DNA from: Harmothoe impar
Lineage: Eukaryota > Annelida > Polychaeta > Phyllodocida > Polynoidae
DNA: 64,000 nt
Direction of reading: 5' to 3'
Assembly (NCBI GenBank): GCA_947462335.1
Contig: OX381714.1
Location: 60,433,800-60,497,799 of the forward strand
This document shows positions 52,000 to 61,909 of this stretch, one piece after another. Each line of letters begins with the position of its first letter. Positions within the stretch are counted from its first letter, which is position 1. The translations under genes were made by a program, and so were the position numbers. Under the pieces are notes generated by a model, which ran no database searches, was not told the DNA's origin, and saw only the letters and a program-made list of their open reading frames with translations.

Positions 52000-52600
52000 A
52001 ACAACAGTACAATCGTGAGAAAATACATATTTATAGATCCTATTAAGCTTTATTATAATTATGTAAATAACATATTCATTTGAATCTGAACAGGCATGCT
52101 TAGATGATACGTGAATATATTTGGTAGCTCAGACATGTTGCTCTGGTGTGGAGAAAAAAAATCTTATTTTGATTGATTATAGAAGACCCTATTTTGATTA
52201 ATCATAATGGCAGTCTAAACATAGAAGTATGATGTACACCACATCAAACAAACATAACAACTGGTAACCAGCATGTGAATCTGAGCAGACGTTAATAAAC
52301 CAAAACTATCGATAACAGTAAAATCATTCTCATATATCCTCTTCAATGATATTTGTTTTCTATATATGACATTGTACAATCATTTGCATTTTAACAGATA
52401 ACACTGCTCCATGTTGATACGTTAGTATGTTACTCTGTAACACAGATGTGTTGATCTGTTGATGGGAGAAGAAGATCCTATTTTAATTGAGTAGGCCTAT
52501 AATGGCGGTCTCCTGTCAGGCAGACTTCTGGTGGTTGTACTCGCCCTTTCATGTAGTCTTTGGATTCTTTTAATATGTAGGTCCTTCAGTCATTAGCTAA
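52000..52600. repeat. Diverged tandem duplication of about 290 bp
   Basis: AGATCCTATTAAG, GATACGTGAATATATTTGGTAG, ATGTTGCTCTGGTGTGG, AGACCCTATTTTGATTAATCATAATGGCAGTCT around 52035-52220 recur in weakened form around 52335-52510 (CATATATCCTCTTCAATG, GATACGTTAGTATGTTACTCTG, AGATCCTATTTTAATTGAG, ATAATGGCGGTCT). Confidence 0.6.
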
Positions 52601-52602
52601 TA

Positions 52603-52817
52603 GGGTAGACTGACCTAAAGGTAACCACGTACCATGAGATATCCACCTTAATTTTGTAGTTATTTATGTATGGTATTGTCTTTATTTGTCCTTTGCTGGA
52701 AAGAGTAACACTTATTGTGTACTGTGATACAGAAAAACAGGGCTTATCATGCATGAATGACTACAAAATTAAGGATGACATCTCATGATACATGGTTACC
52801 TTTAGGTCAGTTTACCC
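52603..52817. mobile_element. MITE with GGGTAGACTGACCTAAAGG ends and TA duplication
   Basis: GGGTAGACTGACCTAAAGGT with AACC and, inverted, GGTTACCTTTAGGTCAGTTTACCC; arms continue for nearly 60 bp through ACCTTAATTTTGTAGT/ACTACAAAATTAAGG. TA flanks at 52601-52602 and 52818-52819 suit a Tc1/mariner-type nonautonomous element. Confidence 0.88.
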
Positions 52818-53220
52818 TACTCCCAGCCCAACCACAACCCTGTGATGTAGTAAAAAGGAGAAGGAGCTCATACGGAGAGGAAGTCAACAACTTGATTCAC
52901 CTCCTCCTGGACCTTTAACCTGTTGAGGATGTCAAGATGCCTCAAGTTCCATTAATGTTTCATTCTGATTTGTCGTCATAATGCACCAACGCAGCGCATA
53001 CGAGTTGTTCCCCCGTGCTGCATTGGTGCATCATGCCTAACTATCGGGAATGTATCAATAATCATTCAAACGTGCTATAAGGTATATTCTCATTGGTGTG
53101 ATCCATGACCTCCTGAGTCCACATAACCCTGTATGGAGATCAATGGTGTGATGGACGCACCAGAATGCATTTGCTCCCTTCAAGTTTAAGACCTATATCT
53201 TATTGTCTGGGCAGGATTAA
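52818..53220. other. Unique sequence with MITE scrap (52915-53050)
   Basis: GTCGTCATAATGCACCAACGCAGC and CCGTGCTGCATTGGTGCATCATGCC belong to the double-palindrome family. No gene. Confidence 0.5.
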
Positions 53221-53223
53221 CTA

Positions 53224-53467
53224 AGGCAAAAAAAAAAAAGTTTGTTTCAGGTCACCCGACCGACCCTATCAAAAGCCGACCCTACTTTTTTTTATGCAAT
53301 TTTGAAGAAATTTTCATGTTTTTACCCCTTTTTGGTCAATTTTGGGGGGTTAAAAAAAGTTGGGTAGTACATTCATGTTTAAATTTTTTTTAATTTTTTT
53401 TTAAATCCGACCTACCGACCCTACATTTTCCTCCCATGTTACCTGAAACAAACCTTTTTTTTGGCCT
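53224..53467. mobile_element. MITE with AGGC(C)AAAAAAAAAGTTTG ends
   Basis: Third complete member of the family at 41602 and 44662: GTTTCAGGTCACCCGACCGA, CCGACCTACCGACCCTAC, TTACCTGAAACAAACC, TTTTTTTTGGCCT. Confidence 0.85.
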
Positions 53468-53735
53468 AAGCATTGACGAGCAGCTCTGTGGTAGGTTGGA
53501 GTGGTGGTGGTTGGGGGGGGGGGGTACATCCATCCATTAGAGCACCTCTTTAATCAGCTAATTAGCCTCATCAGGGTAATTAGGTACCTGGGTATTGTCT
53601 CGGTGCACCCTCTACACTGACTTCACCCTACACCCTACACTCATTGTACCCCCCCCTCTCCAGCACACCTCTACAGCCACAACTGCAGGTGTATACCACA
53701 TCTCGGAGCTGTTGGTGAGCCCTACATAGACAGGA

Positions 53736-53972
53736 CACAGAAAGGTAAAGGTGTCAACTGTGTCTCCCACGTGGCTCTGGCAAAAATGGAGTGTCAAACA
53801 GCTATTGACTCTGCCATAGACACTGATAGTAGAGAGTCAACTCAAGTTGACACTGATAGTAGAGAGTCAACTCAAGTTGACCCTTCATATGAGCAGAGTC
53901 ATTAGCTGTTTGACTCTCTATTTTACCAGAGCCACGTGGGAGACACAGTTGACACCTTTACTTCTCTCTGTG
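53736..53972. mobile_element. MITE with CACAGAAAGGTAAAGGTGTC ends and an internal 30-bp repeat
   Basis: CACAGAAAGGTAAAGGTGTC then AACTGTGTCTCCCACGTGGC on the left; GCCACGTGGGAGACACAGTT then GACACCTTTACTTCTCTCTGTG on the right. Arms reach about 80 bp. The centre holds two exact copies of a 30-bp unit (53821-53850 and 53851-53880, each containing GATAGTAGAGAGTCAACTC). Confidence 0.88.
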
Positions 53973-54394
53973 TGCCTTCACAGCAGACGCAGAAGTTAGT
54001 GACACTTGGTTCAATTTATCAGGTTTTATACAACACCTGTTGATACAGTAAGCACTCGACATGATAGATACAAGCTTACATGTGATAGACTATAGTCAAA
54101 ATCAGCTTTCCTCATTTCTGAGTAAAATTTGGTGAAACACTTCTGTATGTCAAGTTTGGGGTACCGTGTAGGTTCCAAAAGATCATTTCACCAAACCGAA
54201 AAATGCATCTTAAGGCTTCAAAAATCGAAAAAAAACTAAATGGCTGCCATTGATGTAAAAATAATGGAATATCAGAATATCCTCTTGACCCAGGCCCAAG
54301 CACCAAGTACTGTCAGTTCATTATTCAATTAGAAAATGAATCAAGTCGACAAGTCTTTGCTGCCCGATTAATTATCCAACACCTGGCTCCAGAA
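53973..54394. other. Unique sequence
   Basis: No feature. A 64-codon minus ORF at 54112-54306 has no motif. Confidence 0.5.
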
Positions 54395-54662
54395 TTAACC
54401 CTTCAGGGACGGCATGATGCATCAAGGCAACATGGGTCATCATGATGCACCAATGCAGCACTGGCGAGTTATAAGCACTGGCGAGTAACTCGCCAGTGCT
54501 GCATTCAAGCATCATGATGACCCTTTAGGAATGTATCAATCGCGTAGGGTCAGTATTAAATGTATTAATGTAGCCATGGCGAGTTACATGTCAGCGCTGT
54601 ATTCATGCAGCAGGACGGTGAGGTCATAGCGCATTAAAGCGCTATGTGGCCCTTCAAGAACC
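54395..54662. mobile_element. Double-palindrome MITE, first of a head-to-tail pair
   Basis: TTAACCCTTCAGGGACGGCATG to GCGGCCCTTCAAGAACCTAA-like end. It contains GCACTGGCGAGTTATAAGCACTGGCGAGTAACTCGCCAGTGC, a module with a partly doubled arm. Confidence 0.75.
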
Positions 54663-54911
54663 TAACCCTTTAAGGGCAGATGTTGCTAAAAGATGACATT
54701 GGTCGGCATGATGCACCAATGCAGCCCCTGCAAGTAACTCGCCGGTGCTGCATTCAAGCATCATGCCAACTCTTCGGGAGTGTCTCAACCCTGTAGGGTC
54801 GTCATGATGTTTGAATGCAGCACAGGCGAGTTACTCGCCAGGGCTGCATTCATGCAACAGGACGTTAAGGGCATAGCGCATTAAAGCATTATGTGGCCCT
54901 TAAAGGGTTAA
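54663..54911. mobile_element. Double-palindrome MITE, second of the pair
   Basis: CTAACCCTTTAAGGGCAGATG to GGCCCTTAAAGGGTTAA. Modules GCAGCCCCTGCAAGTAACTC, GCCGGTGCTGC and GCACAGGCGAGTTACTCGCC, AGGGCTGC. Confidence 0.85.
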
Positions 54912-56125
54912 AAGAACAAGGAATGCACAAGGCAATGCCACAGTCTTTCCATAAAGGATGAATTTTTTATTATCTGCAATTGCAAAGTAATATCTTATTG
55001 AAGAGACATGGCTGGAAACAATTACTGCCTGCAGAGCCCTACCACTAGATCTAGGTCCTTTAACTGACCCTGACTCCTGTGTAGGGGGGGTGTGTGCATA
55101 GGGGGCCAGTGTAGACCCTGCATAGTGGTGTAAGGTGCAGGAAGGGTTCTCGGTGGTTTGGAGCAGTAAGGACAGTATAACTGAATATATCATGAATGTC
55201 TGATGATTGTCGTCTTATTAACCGGTGCAGTAACTGGCGAGCAGAGATACTAAATCTAGGTTGATAAAAAGTAAGTAATCTTCCGAATTTGGTTAATTTT
55301 ATGTAGGAAATCAATATAATCTAAGGCAGAAATGACATTTAAATATTGGGAATTCCTAGAATTCCTAACTTTAGAGTTGGAGTTAACGTTAGTCTCTACC
55401 CCTGATTCCTACAAAAGTGGCATCTCTGGGCGAGTAACTCATATTCATTGCATTGTTGCATCATGATGACCCTCCGGGTTTGAATGACGTTTGTGATGTC
55501 GGTATCATGCATGCATGCAGCACCGGTGAGTTACTCGACAGCACTATGCTTCCCTTATAGGGTTAAAAGCTTAGGCTACATCTTATTCTATAATATACTA
55601 TGTATCACCATGCAGGATGGGAGATTCAGTCATCTAATGATATCTCTGTTAATGAACTTACTAGAACTGATAATAAACCTTGTAAATTCATGGCTGAAGA
55701 AATAAATTAGGTTTCTACAAAGAATTTGATAATGGGTGTGGACACTTTGTAGCATGTGGACAAAACGTGACTCCACAGGGTGATTTGTACTGCAGGCGAT
55801 AACCACCAGTAATCATGAGGAAATGAGGCAATAGGGATCTATGTGTACATGCTCAGTGCAGGTGTTTGAATATATATGAGGCCAAATCAAAGTTCAAATT
55901 ACACGCCCACTCTTTGTTGGAAAAAAGTAGTTGTTTTCCCCCCATATACCATACCTGGTGAGCAATGTACATATAAGAAATGCCATTGTCCCAGGCTGAC
56001 ACCACCCCGCCCCCTCCCTATGGCAGGGTGAGGCAGAGAATGACAATGAGGTTGTTTGTATGAGGGATGGAGGCCCAGGTGGGAGGAGGGGAGGGGCGGG
56101 ACGACACCCGTGTCAGCACCGCTAG
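54912..56125. other. Unique sequence with one MITE scrap (55420-55565)
   Basis: ORFs on the minus strand at 54900-55314 (84-97 codons) lack motifs. No gene is supported. Confidence 0.5.
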
Positions 56126-56457
56126 TAACCCTTTAAGCCTTTAAGGATAGATGTCGATAAAATATGACATTGATGCACCAATGCAGCACCGGCGAGTAAC
56201 TCGCCGGGCTGCATTGGTGTATCATGCCAACCCTATGAGAGCATTTCGACCCTGTAGGGTGGGCATTATGCTTGAATGCAGCATGGGTGAGTTACTCACC
56301 AGGGCTGCATTCATGCCAATATTATGAGGTTGAGACACTCCCGAAAGGTTGGCATGATGCACCAATGCGGCACCGGCGAGTTACTTGTTGGGCTGCATTG
56401 GTGCATCATGCCGACAAATGTCTTTAGGCGATATGCCGTCCTTAAACTAAGGGTTAA
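56126..56457. mobile_element. Double-palindrome MITE with three modules
   Basis: GTAACCCTTTAAGCCTTTAAGG start and GCCGTCCTTAAACTAAGGGTTAAAG end. Modules: GCAGCACCGGCGAGTAACTC, GCCGGGCTGC; GCATGGGTGAGTTACTCACC, AGGGCTGC; GCGGCACCGGCGAGTTACTT, GTTGGGCTGC. The extra module shows that the palindromes multiply inside the element. Confidence 0.8.
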
Positions 56458-56589
56458 AGCCCTCTGCTGCCATTACAGGGTTAGCCCTGGCTGGGGAGGG
56501 GTGTGTTGACACCCAAACACACACAGACAGGTAATGACGGGACTGATTCATGTTGTGACAACATGGACATGAGCCGCATACAGGTGACT

Positions 56590-56638
56590 ACACCCCCCCC
56601 CCCCCACACACACACACACACCCCACACACACACCCCA

Positions 56639-56692
<54 letters not shown>

Positions 56693-56842
56693 CCCACACA
56701 CACACACACCCCCACACCCCCCCCCCCCCACACACACCCACACACACAGCCCACACACCCCCCCCCCACACACACACAGCCCACACCCCCCCCCCCCCCA
56801 CCCCCCCCCCCCCACCCCCGCCCCACACACACACACAGGCAG
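56590..56842. repeat. CA and C homopolymer tract
   Basis: Alternating (CA)n and C runs over about 250 bp, strand asymmetric, able to form Z-DNA and i-motif type structures. It creates long Gly/Val/Cys ORFs on the minus strand that are artefacts. Confidence 0.98.
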
Positions 56843-56939
56843 TCCAGGCAGCCACACTGTCGGATGTGCTACCACTATTGGCAGCTATTTGGTGAACGTT
56901 ATACCACAGTTGGCTGGGAGAACAACATAAATGCCTGTC

Positions 56940-57130
56940 TTTATAATATGTACAAACAGTAACTGGCCAGTGCTGCATTCAAGCGTCATGACGACCTGAC
57001 AGGGCTGATACACTCCTAGATGGTCGGCATGATGCATAAATGCAGCGCCGGTTACAAGTCTAGCAAGTGCTATATGAATACAGCATGAGTACCAAGCACT
57101 ATGCAGCACTTATATATGAAAGGTTTAAGG
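56940..57130. mobile_element. Decayed double-palindrome MITE
   Basis: AACTGGCCAGTGCTGCATTCAAGCGTCATGACGACC and GGTCGGCATGATGCATAAATGC; ends absent. Confidence 0.5.
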
Positions 57131-57144
57131 CCCCTTCCCTAATC

Positions 57145-57298
57145 AGGGGAAAGTGACCAAGGTAAAAAGAAATTTTCAAAATCGAGGTCCCTGAATAAAG
57201 TTCCTTTATGATAAAGTACAGCTATTTGCGACATAAAAATACTATAAAAAAAAGAAGTGAAAAACTTGAAGTCGTTCATCCCTCCCCTATATACTCAC
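57145..57298. repeat. Dispersed repeat, third member
   Basis: AAGTGACCAAGG, ATTTTCAAAATCGAGGTCCC, TGAATAAAGTTCCTTTATGATAAAGTACA, TTCATCCCTCCCCTATATACTC. Its right limit coincides with the donor-like site described next. Confidence 0.55.
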
Positions 57299-57416
57299 CC
57301 GTCATGACGCTGGCCTCCTGTGCCTCCATGTCCCTCCTGTGCTCGTAAACTCCTCCTCCAGGGTCTTATCCAGCACGTAATCCGACCCTGACCCTGCTAC
57401 ACTTGGTACCCTCCTC
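57299..57416 (-). CDS. Weak candidate internal exon, unknown protein
   Basis: On the minus strand CACCTACAG (57417 side) could be an acceptor and ATGACGG|GTGAGTATA a strong donor. No frame is open across the full 118 bp: one gives GSDYVLDKTLEEEF and then a TGA just before the donor; another has a TAA and then DPGGGVYEHRRDMEAQEASV. The second half looks protein-like, so a shorter exon using an internal acceptor (GGATAAG|ACCC) is possible. A repeat ends at the same point as the donor, which lowers confidence. Confidence 0.22.
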
Positions 57417-57960
57417 CTGTAGGTGCAAGCCCTCTGATAATCCAGGCACTTAACCCCAATCAGTGGGGTGTAGGGCTATAGAGGCCTGGTGCCAGGATGG
57501 TGGGCACTGTATAGATATAGGCCTATCTCCAGGTGTTGTTAGGTGCAACCCCTTCTCTAGCAGGTACAAGCCCTCTGCTGCTCCAGGCACTTAACCCCAA
57601 TCAACAAGGTGCAGGGCTATTTGCCTAGTGCTACCAAGGTGCAGGGCTAAAGGCCTGGTACCACCAAGGTGGAGAGAGGTGTGTAGGCTCCTGGTGTAGG
57701 CTCTCTATAGCCTTATATTGCCAGCAGGGTGGAGGGTGCTGTGTAGGCTATATGCACTAAAGGCCTGGTGTCAGCAAGGTGCAGGGCTAGAGGCCTGGTA
57801 CCAGGATGTTGGGCACTGTATAGACACCACATAGATATAGGCCTATTTCCAGGTGAAGGCTGCTGTGTAGGCTATATGCACTATATATAGGCCTAGTACC
57901 AGCAGGGGGTATGTAGGCTTTATATCATAGGCCTGTTATGATGAGGGTAAAGCCACTTCA
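57417..57960. repeat. Degenerate tandem repeat, AGGTGCAGGGCTAKAGGCCTGGTRCCA units
   Basis: Phrases GGTGCAAGCCCTCTG, TCCAGGCACTTAACCCCAATCA, AAGGTGCAGGGCTA, AGGCCTGGTGCCAGGATGGTGGGCACTGTATAG recur at irregular spacing (about 40-160 bp). No unit is long enough to be a gene. Confidence 0.75.
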
Positions 57961-58440
57961 GTGGGGCAGAAGATTATGCTTGCAAATTGATTATTTCATC
58001 ATCCTAGCAATCAGTTTTGTAGAAAAATATTGTAATCCTCAGCAATTGGTAGGATTGGTAAGATATTGGTAATCCAGGATATAATATATCGTAAATTTAT
58101 TATTCCATGATGATAATCAGTATTGCAGTTATATATTGGTAATCCTCAAGAATGGGAGGGTAAGATTTTAATGATCCATGATATTTGTAATAAATATCTT
58201 AAACCCAGAGAAGAGTAAGCCCATGGCTTTTTATGACCAAATTGCTCATGGCCAATTGTAGTAGGACAATAATGCCTAGTTACCTGTTAATATCCTCCCT
58301 GGTTTAAAGATGTAAATAACATGCATTCTTCTCTGCTATATGACACCTTGATACATGTATAATCCTGTGTGTAGGTGCTAATGATAATGGTACTCCGAGA
58401 TTTAAAAAAGAAAATTAGATTAAAATTCTAAAACAGATGT
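57961..58440. repeat. AT-rich stretch with a short diverged repeat
   Basis: TTTATTATTCCATGATGATAATCAG and GTAATCCTCARSAATKGGWRGG recur between 57975 and 58200. No gene. Confidence 0.5.
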
Positions 58441-58454
58441 AGGTCTCACGAGGG

Positions 58455-58800
58455 CTGAAAGTGACCAATTCCAAAACAAGTTGAAATATTCAAAAGGGGG
58501 CCTCTATAGGCAATATAGTAGCTCGTCTCAACTTAAAAACCTCTGTGAATCCATGGAGATGGAGTGGTTGAGGTTTCTATAGTATTCTCATAATCGTCTA
58601 TTACTTCTTGAACGGGTGAATAATTTCACGAAATAAGTTGAAATATTCAAATAGAGGCCTCTATAGGTAATAGTAGCTCGTTTCAACTTAGAAACCTCTT
58701 TGAATCCATGGAAATGAAGTACATGAGATATCTACAGTATTCTCATAATCGTCCATTACTTTATGAACGTGTGAATAATTTCCTCAGTGTAATTTCCTCC
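58455..58800. repeat. Tandem duplication, 163-bp unit
   Basis: AAGTTGAAATATTCAAA, AGGCCTCTATAGG, AGTAGCTCGT, TTTGAATCCATGGARATG, TATTCTCATAATCGTCYATTAC occur from 58471 and again from 58634. The unit also belongs to the dispersed family at 25860, 51115 and 57145. Confidence 0.8.
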
Positions 58801-59840
58801 AATTGAATCACGCTGATGTTTGAAGGGAGTAGTAACCCAATATCCTCCGTGAATAAAGGTCCTATTGCATCCATTCACGACGTCAGGGTATCTTGTATTG
58901 TTGGATTTATATCACGTAAAATAATGGGGGGGGGGGGATGAAACCAGTCAAATTACCGAGATATGGGGCAGCTGGGTTGAACTGCGTCGTGCTGAGTTAG
59001 ATGAATACATGTCACTTATGTTTCCTGCACCAGGTGTGTCCTTCAGGTACACCTTAGCGGACCTTAAAGCTTGACCGTCATGGTAGAAGTGAGGCCAAAA
59101 GCACTTTTGGATATAGTTCAGTTTTCATTCACAAGAGGGCTCCTAAGAGCTGGGAGCTCAGCTCTTACAGGCACAAGATAGGGTGAATATGTTGTAGCTG
59201 GACAATGCTCATGGTCCCCTGTCCAAACACTGCTGCCCTCTGGTGGAACTGTTATTTTAGTCTTTGTATGGAAAATGCTGAACTTATTCCCTGACGGCCC
59301 AGCTTTAACGTTGTGTTCTTCAGGTAAAGGAGATACCTTAGTCTACCTTAATGTTGCATGTGGGACATGCGTCGGGTAGGGACAGGTAGTGTAGTCATGA
59401 AACAGTCTCAATGTTCAGATGTTATAAATTGTTTAAGTTGATGAGGGATGTTAGACGGTCAAAACTGTAGGTTCAAATTCATTCAATAAAAGCCACCTTG
59501 AAAACCAATGTCGGGATATGTTTGTGTTGTTTATATTGAAAACTTCAAAATTGTAGAAGCGTATTCTTAAAACCTTGTTTAGGTTTAATGGGTAGGCAAC
59601 TATTCAGATATTGTAAATCTAGTCCATTTTCTCTCCTGTCCTTGGTCTCAAGCCAATTCCTATTCATTGTTCCTACTTACTCTTCACCATTTCCCCCATT
59701 TCCTGGTATCTACCCAACTTCAGTCCCGTCTGTGATATGTGAGTTCTGGTCACGGTCTCTTACACCAAAAGTAGACATATTACACTTGGTCCTGTAGAAG
59801 TCCTTGTCCTAATGATTGCTGTAAGAATGTGAGAGTTGAA
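58801..59840. other. Unique sequence
   Basis: G tract at 58925-58936. No coding or repeat signal is supported; a 69-codon plus ORF at 59588-59797 has no motif. Confidence 0.5.
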
Positions 59841-59859
59841 AATATCAAAGGGGAGCATA

Positions 59860-60363
59860 GTATGCCATTTGTCGTCATGATGCATGAATGCAGCCCTGGC
59901 GAATAACTTGTCAGGGCTGTATTCAGGCATCATGACGACCCTCTTGCTATCCCGAAGGTTCGGTAGGATCACTGATGATGCATGAATGCAGCCTTGGCGA
60001 GTAACCTCCATGATGCACTGATGCAACGCTGGTGAGTAACTTGCCAGCGCTTCATTGGTGCATGATGGCAACAAATTGCTGTTCCCCCGATAGCAGTCCA
60101 GGTCAAGAAATGAGGGTCAGTAGGGAATCCTCCGTGTTAGACGAGACATGCAGTGACTCGCCAGGAACTCGCCAGGGCTCCATCCAGGTATTATGACTAT
60201 GGAGTTGATGCAGTCCTGAAGGATTGGCATGATGCACTAATGCATTGATGCATCATGACGACCATCCAGGTCACCCAATGAGGGTCAGTAGGGTATCTCA
60301 GTAGGTCAGTAGGGTATGAGGTCACTCGTCAGGGCTGCATTCATGCATCACGACCCTATGGGG
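59860..60363. mobile_element. Series of broken double-palindrome MITE pieces
   Basis: GCATGAATGCAGCCCTGGCGAATAACTTGTCAGGGC, GCAGCCTTGGCGAGTAACC, GCAACGCTGGTGAGTAACTTGCCAGCGC, AACTCGCCAGGGCTCC and GTCACTCGTCAGGGCTGC follow one another without termini. This cluster directly precedes the 19-bp satellite that contains the same GAGTAACTCGCC core. Confidence 0.7.
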
Positions 60364-61160
60364 CTGATGCACTCCCAAAGTACAGGTCGCTAAATGGAGG
60401 CCAGTCATGTATCGTCCATGTTAGAGGAGTGATGAGGTTTAGCAGGCCACTAAGTGAGTAACTCGCCACTAAGTGAGTAACTCACCACTAAGTGAGTAAC
60501 TCGCCACTAAGTGAGTAACTCACCACTAAGTGAGTAACTCGCCACTAAGTGAGTAACTCGCGACTAAGTGAGTAACTCGCCACTAAGTGAGTAACTCGCC
60601 ACTAAGTGAGTAACTCGCCACTAAGTGAGTAACTCGCCACTAAGTGAGTAACTCGCCACTAAGTGAGTAACTCGTCACTAAGTGAGTAACTCGTCATTAA
60701 GTGAGAAACACGCCACTAAGTAAGTGACTCCCCACTAAGTGAGTAACTGATGCACTCCCAAAGTACAGGTCGCTAAATGGAGGCCAGTCATGTATCGTCC
60801 ATGTTAGAGGAGTGATGAGGTTTAGCAGGCCACTAAGTGAGTAACTCGCCACTAAGTGAGTAACTCACCACTAAGTGAGTAACTCGCCACTAAGTGAGTA
60901 ACTCACCACTAAGTGAGTAACTCGCCACTAAGTGAGTAACTCGCGACTAAGTGAGTAACTCGCCACTAAGTGAGTAACTCGCCACTAAGTGAGTAACTCG
61001 CCACTAAGTGAGTAACTCGCCACTAAGTGAGTAACTCGCCACTAAGTGAGTAACTCGTCACTAAGTGAGTAACTCGTCATTAAGTGAGAAACACGCCACT
61101 AAGTAAGTGACTCCCCACTAAGTGAGTAACTCGCCACTAAGTGAGTAACTCGCCAGGCCA
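60364..61160. repeat. 19-bp satellite CACTAAGTGAGTAACTCGC inside a 383-bp tandem duplication
   Basis: CTGATGCACTCCCAAAGTAC starts at 60364 and again at 60747. Each 383-bp unit has a lead of about 84 bp and then some 15 copies of the 19-mer with matching variants (ACTCACC, ACTCGCG, ACTCGTC, GAGAAACACGCC) in the same order. The two units look nearly identical. Confidence 0.97.
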
Positions 61161-61537
61161 GCATCCATGCATGATGGTCAGCATGACCATGTGGGGTTGG
61201 TGCAATGTCAGGGTCTTCTGACATGATGTGGAGGTCACCAGAAGGGGGTCAGCACAGCAGCCTCCATGTTAGAGGAGAGGTGAGGAGAACACGAGGTGGG
61301 TAGTAGTACTGACTGTGTCTGTGTGTGCTGCACATGGTACCTGCTCTCTACCCATTCTGTAACTGGACGTGGCGCCATGAGGGCGGTGCGCATCTCTGTA
61401 CGTGCACAGAAATCATTAACCATTTAACAAATAGTGTCTTATGTCTGGTACTATATATGAACCGGGTGTAGTCTACACAAATATTGTGCTCGGAGAGTCT
61501 CGCCTTTCCTACAGACTTGAAGCTGTCATACAGCAAG
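61161..61537. other. Unique sequence
   Basis: No feature supported. Confidence 0.5.
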
Positions 61538-61683
61538 AGTTCTGCCATTTACAGAAAATATAAACCATGTAATATTAGACTGTATTTACACTATGTAAAT
61601 GCCAAATACTCAGAATTACAGAGGTTTACATTGTGTAGATGCAACAATTACAGGACTTTGCATTTTCTGTAAATGGCAGAACT
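61538..61683. mobile_element. 146-bp MITE with AGTTCTGCCATTTACAGAAAA ends
   Basis: AGTTCTGCCATTTACAGAAA at 61538 and TTTCTGTAAATGGCAGAACT ending at 61683 are perfect inverted repeats of at least 20 bp. Inner words TTACACTATGTAAATG and TTTACATTGTGTAGATG are related. No clear target duplication. Confidence 0.88.
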
Positions 61684-61909
61684 AATGTAGTGATATATTT
61701 CCGAGACACTACATTCCATATGACCCAGCTAAGTTCAATATCGCCACTCTTTGGCGTTAGTCAGGTCATGTGATACCAATGCTTTGATCTGATTGGCCAC
61801 CACGGAGAAACTGCTCAGGTCGTTCCCATGTTGCACCTCCAATTATTTTATAAACAGTTCTAAAAATGGTGTTTTAAACACAATGTTTTGGGTTTCAGAG
61901 ACGTATATA

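Noticed and set aside
56481..56978. 165-residue Gly/Val/Cys-rich ORF on the minus strand
   Set aside because: It is the translation of a CA and C low-complexity tract.
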